28,002 nt of DNA from an uncultured Clostridia bacterium. GTDB lineage: Bacteria; Bacillota; Clostridia; Oscillospirales; Ruminococcaceae. Both the position numbers and the translations under genes were made by a program. The notes below the pieces were generated by a model. That model saw only the letters and a program-made list of their open reading frames with translations. It searched no databases and was not told the origin of the DNA. Positions within the stretch are counted from its first letter, which is position 1, and each line of letters opens with the position of its first letter. The stretch lies in assembly GCA_947588775.1 (NCBI GenBank), contig CANPZQ010000006.1, forward strand, positions 1 through 28,002. Direction: 5' to 3'. Below, in pieces: positions 23,145-28,002 of the stretch.

Positions 23145-24421
23145 ACCGCCATTCGCTTGTTGTCGAAGTCGGTCACGCGGGTGATGTCCGCGCCAAGGCC
23201 GCGAAGCTTTTCGTCGATGTTCTCGTAGCCGCGCTCGATGTGGTAGATGTCCTCGACGACGGTGGTTCCGTTCGCCATCAGCCCGGCAATTACGAGAGCC
23301 GCGCCGGCCCGAAGGTCGGTCGCCTTTACGGTCGCGCCGCTCAGCTCCTCAATTCCCTGAATAACGGCGGTGGTGCCTTCAACGGTAATATCCGCGCCGA
23401 AACGCCGGAGCTCGTTGGCGTATCTGAAGCGGTTGTCGAAGATGTTGTCGGTGACGACGCTTGTCCCCTCCGCGGTGGTGAGCATCGTCGAGAGCTGCGG
23501 CTGCATGTCGGTCGGGAAGCCGGGGTGGACGAGGGTTTTGAAGCTTGTTTTCATAAGCCGCGAGCTGCAGCGGACATGAATGCTGTCGTCGAATTCCTCG
23601 ACGTATGCGCCCGCCTTGCGGAGCTTGTCGGTTATGGATTCAAGGTGCTTCGGGATTACGTTTTTAATCAGCACGTCGCCCTTTGTCGCGGCGGCGGCGA
23701 CCATATATGTTCCCGCTTCAATCGGGTCGGGGATAATGCCGTAGGTGACGCCTTTGAGGTACTTTACGCCGCGGATTTTGATGACGTCGGTTCCCGCGCC
23801 CATTATGTCCGCGCCCATTGAGTTGAGGAAGTTAGCTACATCAACTATCTGGGGCTCCTTCGCGGCGTTTTCGATGACGGTTAGGCCGTCCGCTTTTACG
23901 GCGGCAAAGATTGCGTTAATTGTTCCGCCGACGGTTACGACGTCGAAATAAATCTGGCTGCCGACGAGCCTGTCCGCCCGAAGGCTTACGCAGCCGCCGT
24001 CGATGGAATGGCGCGCGCCGAGGAGGTTGAACGCTTTAAGATGCTGATCGATCGGCCTATCGCCGAGGTCGCAGCCGCCCGGCATCGGAACGTCGGCCTG
24101 ACGGAACCTTCCGAGGAGGGTCCCCAAAAAGTAGCTTGATGCGCGGCAGGCGCGGGCAAGCTCATAGGGAACGGTGGGGTCGGAGATTCCGCGCGGGTCG
24201 ACGCGGATAGTGTTTTTGTCGATGATTTTGATTGACGCGCCCATCTCGTAGAGAATTTTGACGCATATGTTAATGTCGCGGATTTCGGGGACGTTTTCCA
24301 AAAGGCAGGGTTCATCCGAGAGAATTGTGCCGGCGATGATTGCGACGGCGGCGTTCTTTGCGCCGCTGATAGTCACTTCGCCGCGGAGGGGGTTGCCGCC
24401 CCTGATAACAAATTTTTCCAT
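23141..24421 (-). CDS. murA: UDP-N-acetylglucosamine 1-carboxyvinyltransferase
   Basis: 426 residues from the ATG at 24421, which has GGAG 8 nt upstream. A start at 24442 adds seven residues without a ribosome binding site. MurA performs the first committed step of peptidoglycan synthesis, transferring enolpyruvate from PEP to UDP-GlcNAc in the cytoplasm. The start MEKFVIRGG and the segment GAKNAAVAI are typical. The catalytic cysteine is Cys117 in MPGGCDLGDRPIDQHL, so it belongs to the fosfomycin-target (Cys) type. It leads a five-gene minus-strand operon: kinase, walJ, rlmH, GNAT. Confidence 0.97.
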   Translation of the reverse strand: MEKFVIRGGNPLRGEVTISGAKNAAVAIIAGTILSDEPCLLENVPEIRDINICVKILYEMGASIKIIDKNTIRVDPRGISDPTVPYELARACRASSYFLGTLLGRFRQADVPMPGGCDLGDRPIDQHLKAFNLLGARHSIDGGCVSLRADRLVGSQIYFDVVTVGGTINAIFAAVKADGLTVIENAAKEPQIVDVANFLNSMGADIMGAGTDVIKIRGVKYLKGVTYGIIPDPIEAGTYMVAAAATKGDVLIKNVIPKHLESITDKLRKAGAYVEEFDDSIHVRCSSRLMKTSFKTLVHPGFPTDMQPQLSTMLTTAEGTSVVTDNIFDNRFRYANELRRFGADITVEGTTAVIQGIEELSGATVKATDLRAGAALVIAGLMANGTTVVEDIYHIERGYENIDEKLRGLGADITRVTDFDNKRMAV

Positions 24422-24471
24422 AAAATATCTCCAATCGGGCATAGACCCGGAAATTTCATACTAACGACATT

Positions 24472-24500
24472 ATTGTATCACAAATTTCAGAAAATAGCAA
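24472..24500 (-). promoter_or_regulatory. Promoter of the murA operon
   Basis: On the minus strand, TTGCTA (24495-24500), 17-bp spacer, extended -10 TGATACAAT (TACAAT at 24472-24477). An AT-rich hairpin AATTTCAAA (24516-24524) / TTTGAAATT (24529-24537) lies just upstream and could act as an UP-like element or a terminator. Confidence 0.65.
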
Positions 24501-24615
24501 TTACAAAACCGTAACAATTTCAAATTTTTTTGAAATTTTTTGCGGATTTGTGGGAACGAATGTTCGGGAGCAGGGTGTGTGCGGGGCGATTTCGGGGCTT
24601 TGGGCATGTGCCGCC

Positions 24616-24695
24616 GCGGCGAATGGGGCTCCTTTCCTGCGCCCACCCACCCACCCGCCCACATTTCCCGCTCCCCTCCCCGCCCCATTCGCCGC
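24616..24695. repeat. Hairpin/G-quadruplex element, copy B
   Basis: A perfect 14-bp inverted repeat (24616-24629 / 24682-24695) encloses five minus-strand G runs with single-base loops (24642-24660). The left arm and the lead-in GGGCATGTGCCG are shared with copy A. It sits between the divergent murA and DUF4358-like promoters, 17 bp before the TTGACA box. The rest of the 24443-24838 gap is AT-rich DNA and the promoters. Confidence 0.75.
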
Positions 24696-24712
24696 TCCCC
24701 TCCCTCTAAAAT

Positions 24713-24741
24713 TTGACATTTCCCCCATTCTATAGTATAAT
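24713..24741 (+). promoter_or_regulatory. Consensus sigma-A promoter of the O-acetylation cassette
   Basis: TTGACA (24713-24718), a 17-bp spacer and TATAAT (24736-24741) match the sigma-A consensus at every base of both boxes. The expected start near 24748 leaves about a 90-nt leader. Confidence 0.85.
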
Positions 24742-24838
24742 ACCCTTCGGAAAAGAAAATTTTTCCGCCGCGCAATATTTTACCGCCTGCGAACGTATTA
24801 TAAGTGCGGACTGCAAAATATTTTTAAGGAGATTTAAA

Positions 24839-25438
24839 ATGAAAAAAATTATCGCATTATCTGTCGCTTTAGTTCTCGCGCTCTCTCTTTGTTCCTGCGG
24901 AGGCTCCGACGTCCCCGACGTCGACAAGACCCCGCTCGAGGTTCTGACCGAAATCTGGGACGCGCTCCCCGAGGACCAGCACTTCATGACCTTCGGCGGG
25001 GACTATGACGCCGCCGTCGAAAACGCCCCCGGCCCTCATAACATCGGCGACGGGACCGACCTCGAAAACGGTATCGGCTTCCCGGCCGCGAATATTTCTA
25101 TGATTGACGAGGCCGCCTCGATGCGACACATGCTCAACACCAACACCTTCACCTGCGGCGCGTACCACGTCGTAAACGCCGACGACATGGACGCGGCATG
25201 TCAGGGAATCCGCGACAGCCTTATGAACCGCTCCTACATGTGCGGCTGGCCGGAAACCCTCTATGTCGTAAAAATCGGCCAACACATCATTCTCAACGTA
25301 TTCGGCGCGAACGACCTCGTAACCGCGTTTAAGGACAAGGCCGTTGAGCTCTACGGCGACGCTGCCGTCATCGCGTTTGAGGAGGATATGTCCGGCGCGC
25401 ACGGCGACCCCGCCTTCGCGATACCCGAGCTCGGTTAA
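24839..25438 (+). CDS. DUF4358-like lipoprotein
   Basis: 199 residues from the ATG at 24839, with AAGGAGA upstream; longer frames begin inside the promoter. The signal peptide ends in L-C-S-C with lipidated Cys20. The body has the feel of DUF4358 proteins, which occur next to MBOAT/DHHW genes in Clostridia: MIDEAASMRHMLN, then YHVVNADDMDAACQGIRDSL and YVVKIGQHIILNVFG. The family call is tentative. It is followed 3 bp later by the MBOAT acyltransferase, so it is probably an accessory of surface O-acetylation. Confidence 0.8.
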   Translation: MKKIIALSVALVLALSLCSCGGSDVPDVDKTPLEVLTEIWDALPEDQHFMTFGGDYDAAVENAPGPHNIGDGTDLENGIGFPAANISMIDEAASMRHMLNTNTFTCGAYHVVNADDMDAACQGIRDSLMNRSYMCGWPETLYVVKIGQHIILNVFGANDLVTAFKDKAVELYGDAAVIAFEEDMSGAHGDPAFAIPELG

Positions 25439-25441
25439 GCC

Positions 25442-26845
25442 ATGGTTTTTTCGGGAATCCCGTTTCTTTACTGGTTTTTGCCCGCGGTGCTGATTGTATA
25501 TTTTATCATGCCGCGGGCGTTCAAAAACGCGGTGCTCCTTGCGTTCAGCCTTCTGTTTTACGCATGGGGCGAGCCGCGCTTTGTCGTTTTTATGCTTGTC
25601 GCGATTGTTCAGGGGTATGTTCTCGGAATCCTGATTGAACGCTTCCGCGAAAAAAAGCGGCTTAAAACGCTCTTCACCGTCCTCTCCTGCATGATAAGCA
25701 TAGGGCTTCTGGTATACTGCAAGTACGCCGACTTCTTTATCGAAAATTTCAACGCCGTAACAGGGCTTTCGCTGCCGCTCCTGGGCATCGCCCTGCCGAT
25801 AGGAATCAGCTTCTACACGTTCCAGATACTAAGCTATACAATCGACGTTTCCCGCAGGAATGTTTCCGCTCAGAAAAACCCGATTAACCTCGGAGCGTAC
25901 GTCGCGATGTTCCCGCAGCTCATTGCGGGGCCGATAGTCCGTTATTCCGACATCGCGAAGCAGCTTGAAAACCGGGAGCACAGCCTTGAAAAAATATCCC
26001 TCGGCGCGCGCCGCTTCGCAATCGGCCTCGCGAAAAAGGTTTTGATTGCGAATCAGCTTGCGGAGCTTATTAACGCGTTCAAGGCCTCGACCGACAAATC
26101 CGTTCTGTTCATGTGGCTCTACGCCGTCGCCTACGCGGTTCATATTTACTTCGATTTTTCGGGATATTCCGATATGGCAATCGGCCTCGGAAAGATATTC
26201 GGCTTCGACTTCCCCGAAAACTTCAACTACCCCTTCGTTTCAAAGAGCGGGACCGAATTCTGGCGGCGTTGGCATATTACCCTCGGCTCATGGTTCCGCG
26301 ACTATGTTTATATCCCGATGGGCGGAAACAGGGTTTCAAAGCCTCGCTGGCTCTTAAATATCCTGACGGTGTGGTTTTTGACCGGCTTCTGGCACGGCGC
26401 GGACTGGACGTTTATTTTATGGGGGCTGTTCTTCGCGGTTCTCTTGGTCGCGGAAAAGCTTTGGTATCTTAAATATCTCGAAAAATCCCGCTTTTTCGCG
26501 CATATCTATAAAATCCTCTTCGTCGCGGTGAGCTTCACCCTCTTCGACGCGTCGTCGGTGCCTGCGGCGTTCAGAAGCATAGGCGCGCTCTTCGGCCTCG
26601 GAGGACTGCCGCTTGTTTCGGGGGAGGCACTGTACTTTTTGAGAAGCTACGCCGTTATCCTTATTATAGGAATAATCGGCTCGACGCCGCTTCCGAAAAA
26701 AATCGCCGAAAGGCTTTCCGAAGGAAAAGCGGGGCTTAAATTGATCAACGTTTTTGAGCCGGTCGCGATAGTCTTGGTTTTAGCGGTAGCGACGGGGTAT
26801 CTCGTCGACGGCTCGTTTAACCCGTTTTTGTATTTCAGGTTCTGA
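25442..26845 (+). CDS. MBOAT-family O-acyltransferase (AlgI/DltB-like)
   Basis: 467 residues with about ten or more membrane helices. MBOAT signatures are PIGISFYTFQILSYTIDVSR, YFDFSGYSDMAIG, FWRRWHITLGSWFRDYVYIP (His278) and the catalytic His318 in TGFWHGADW. AlgI-type proteins pass an acetyl group across the membrane for O-acetylation of exopolysaccharide or wall polymers. The adjacent DHHW protein would complete transfer outside. The weak Shine-Dalgarno before the ATG fits coupling to the lipoprotein gene that ends 3 bp earlier. The acceptor polymer is unknown. Confidence 0.95.
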   Translation: MVFSGIPFLYWFLPAVLIVYFIMPRAFKNAVLLAFSLLFYAWGEPRFVVFMLVAIVQGYVLGILIERFREKKRLKTLFTVLSCMISIGLLVYCKYADFFIENFNAVTGLSLPLLGIALPIGISFYTFQILSYTIDVSRRNVSAQKNPINLGAYVAMFPQLIAGPIVRYSDIAKQLENREHSLEKISLGARRFAIGLAKKVLIANQLAELINAFKASTDKSVLFMWLYAVAYAVHIYFDFSGYSDMAIGLGKIFGFDFPENFNYPFVSKSGTEFWRRWHITLGSWFRDYVYIPMGGNRVSKPRWLLNILTVWFLTGFWHGADWTFILWGLFFAVLLVAEKLWYLKYLEKSRFFAHIYKILFVAVSFTLFDASSVPAAFRSIGALFGLGGLPLVSGEALYFLRSYAVILIIGIIGSTPLPKKIAERLSEGKAGLKLINVFEPVAIVLVLAVATGYLVDGSFNPFLYFRF

Positions 26846-26858
26846 GGAGGCGGCAAAA

Positions 26859-27950
26859 ATGTCAACGAAAGCAAAAAATCTTGCCGTCGTGATTCTGGCG
26901 GCTGTCTGGATATTCGGCCTTAGCCTTTGGGGGATTCTATCGCCAGACCCCGAAATGAGCGAAAGCGAACGCCGTCGGCTCGCGCAGCTGCCGAAGCCCT
27001 CCGTGCAGAGCGTTCTCAGCGGAAAGTTCATGTCCGACTTTGAAAAATACTCCGCCGACAGCTTCCCGATGAGGGACGGCTTCCGAAGAATCAAGTCGTT
27101 CGCGGAATATTACGCCTTCATGCAGCTCGACTCCAACGGAATTTACGTCAAGGACGGCTATATCTCGAAGCTCGAATACCCCCTTAACGAAAGCGGGGTA
27201 AATAATGTGATTGAAAAGATGAATTATATTCTTGATAATTATCTTTCAGACGGCAGAAGGGCGTATCTTTCAATAATTCCCGACAAAAATTATTTTCTCG
27301 CAAAAGCTTCGGGGTACCCCTGCCTTGACTATGAAAAAATGGTTGAGGATTTGCGGGAAGGCGTTCCGGGCGCGGAGTATATCGACATCTTCCCGCTTCT
27401 TGAAATTTCGGACTACTACCGCACCGACACCCACTGGCGGCAGGAAAAAATCACCGACGTCGCCGAAACGCTTGCGCAAAAAATGGGCTCGAAAACCGGC
27501 GGGGAATATTATCCCACCGCGCTTGAAAAGCCGTTTTACGGGGTTTACTACGGCCAATCCGCGCTCCCGCTCGACGGCGAGGAGCTATTCTACCTCGACA
27601 GCGATGTTATCGACAAAATGACGGCGTACAACTTTGAAACCGGCGAAACGGGCGGGGTTTACGACCTTGAGGCGGCCGGCGGCTCCGACCCTTACGACAT
27701 ATTTCTGAGCGGCCCGCGCTCGCTGATGACAATCGAAAACCCCTCCGGCAGCGGGGAGCTCGTAGTTTTCCGCGACAGCTTCGGCTCGTCAATCGCCCCG
27801 CTCCTCGCCGAGGGCTACGCGAAGGTGACGCTCGCCGACATCCGCTATATCCAGAGCACGCGGCTCGGGGACTTTGTGGATTTTGGGAATGCGGATTTGC
27901 TGTTTTTGTATAGCACGCTGGTGGTGAATAACGGAGGGGTGGTGCAGTGA
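26859..27950 (+). CDS. DHHW-family protein (AlgX/AlgJ-like acetyltransferase partner)
   Basis: 363 residues. One N-terminal membrane segment (about 8-28) anchors an extracytoplasmic domain. The start ERRRLAQLPKPS and the motif RTDTHW (Asp190, His192, Trp193) are typical of the DHHW family. LVVFRDSFGSS (Asp306, Ser307) provides the nucleophile segment, as in SGNH/AlgX enzymes. It would receive acyl groups from the MBOAT protein and acetylate a surface glycan. A GGAGG site precedes the ATG. It lies 13 bp after the MBOAT gene and is the last gene in the window. Confidence 0.93.
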   Translation: MSTKAKNLAVVILAAVWIFGLSLWGILSPDPEMSESERRRLAQLPKPSVQSVLSGKFMSDFEKYSADSFPMRDGFRRIKSFAEYYAFMQLDSNGIYVKDGYISKLEYPLNESGVNNVIEKMNYILDNYLSDGRRAYLSIIPDKNYFLAKASGYPCLDYEKMVEDLREGVPGAEYIDIFPLLEISDYYRTDTHWRQEKITDVAETLAQKMGSKTGGEYYPTALEKPFYGVYYGQSALPLDGEELFYLDSDVIDKMTAYNFETGETGGVYDLEAAGGSDPYDIFLSGPRSLMTIENPSGSGELVVFRDSFGSSIAPLLAEGYAKVTLADIRYIQSTRLGDFVDFGNADLLFLYSTLVVNNGGVVQ

Positions 27951-27960
27951 TTTATTCTGG

Positions 27961-28002
27961 CCGCGCGGCGGAAAAAGCTGCCTCTCCGCGTCCCCCCCCC
28001 CC
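27961..28002. repeat. Truncated hairpin/G-quadruplex element, copy E
   Basis: GCGCGGCGGAAAAAGC (27963-27978) is identical to the left arm of copy D at 18048. The window then ends in a run of 11 C (27992-28002), in the position of the C-rich loop. The right arm is not present. The end may be an assembly break caused by the structure. Confidence 0.6.

Noticed and set aside
24421..24442. Upstream start for murA at 24442
   Set aside because: No ribosome binding site, and the added residues are not part of the conserved MurA start; ATG at 24421 has GGAG 8 nt upstream.
1..28002. CRISPR arrays, rRNA, tRNA, insertion-sequence transposases
   Set aside because: None seen: no regularly spaced short repeats, no transposase or integrase reading frame, and no RNA gene signature other than the structured repeats.

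Overview
The window looks like a chromosomal piece of an anaerobic, moderately GC-rich Gram-positive bacterium of the Clostridia, most likely an uncultured gut Oscillospiraceae/Ruminococcaceae-type organism. Evidence: Firmicutes-type gene neighbours (walJ-rlmH, recA-recX, yqhQ-prmC, rimO-pgsA), lipoproteins with Gram-positive lipoboxes, strong AGGAGG-like ribosome binding sites with some TTG and GTG starts, GH5 glycanases and many GC-rich palindromic intergenic repeats. Species assignment is inference. The last bases are a C homopolymer inside a truncated repeat, so this may be a contig end.

Layout: (1) 1-2168: the 3' end of an unknown gene, a striking four-arm palindrome, and aspS. (2) 2196-2480: aspS terminator and two inverted copies of a palindrome with a G-quadruplex motif in its loop. 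(3) 6509-2488, minus strand: a CUT1-type sugar ABC importer operon (propeller-fused binding lipoprotein, two permeases, a small secreted protein). (4) 6510-8100: AT-rich control region with an XRE-TPR regulator (RRNPP/Rgg-like), a convergent 52-aa secreted peptide gene, a leftward 20-aa hydrophobic peptide ORF, and a 9-bp inverted repeat exactly between two divergent promoters. This is the best candidate for an undescribed system: a peptide quorum-sensing circuit. (5) 8124-15182, plus strand: one tightly packed seven-gene block: lipoprotein, response regulator, histidine kinase, YqhQ, PrmC, RecA, RecX. (6) 15183-15969 and 17865-18579: composite repeats flanking rimO-pgsA. (7) 18580-20827: two tandem GH5 paralogs, one a lipoprotein and one without a signal peptide. 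(8) 24421-20897, minus strand: murA, a P-loop kinase-like protein, walJ, rlmH and a GNAT gene. (9) 24839-27950, plus strand: a DUF4358-like lipoprotein, an MBOAT acyltransferase and a DHHW/AlgX-like protein, which resemble a cell-surface O-acetylation cassette.

How it fits together: the ABC importer and the GH5 enzymes suggest a plant-glycan or oligosaccharide lifestyle. The two-component system, the O-acetylation cassette, MurA and WalJ concern the envelope. The peptide circuit is adjacent to the importer and could tie its expression to cell density. Five complete copies and one truncated copy of the hairpin/G-quadruplex element lie only in intergenic gaps, and two of them are each joined to a ~390-bp structured repeat.
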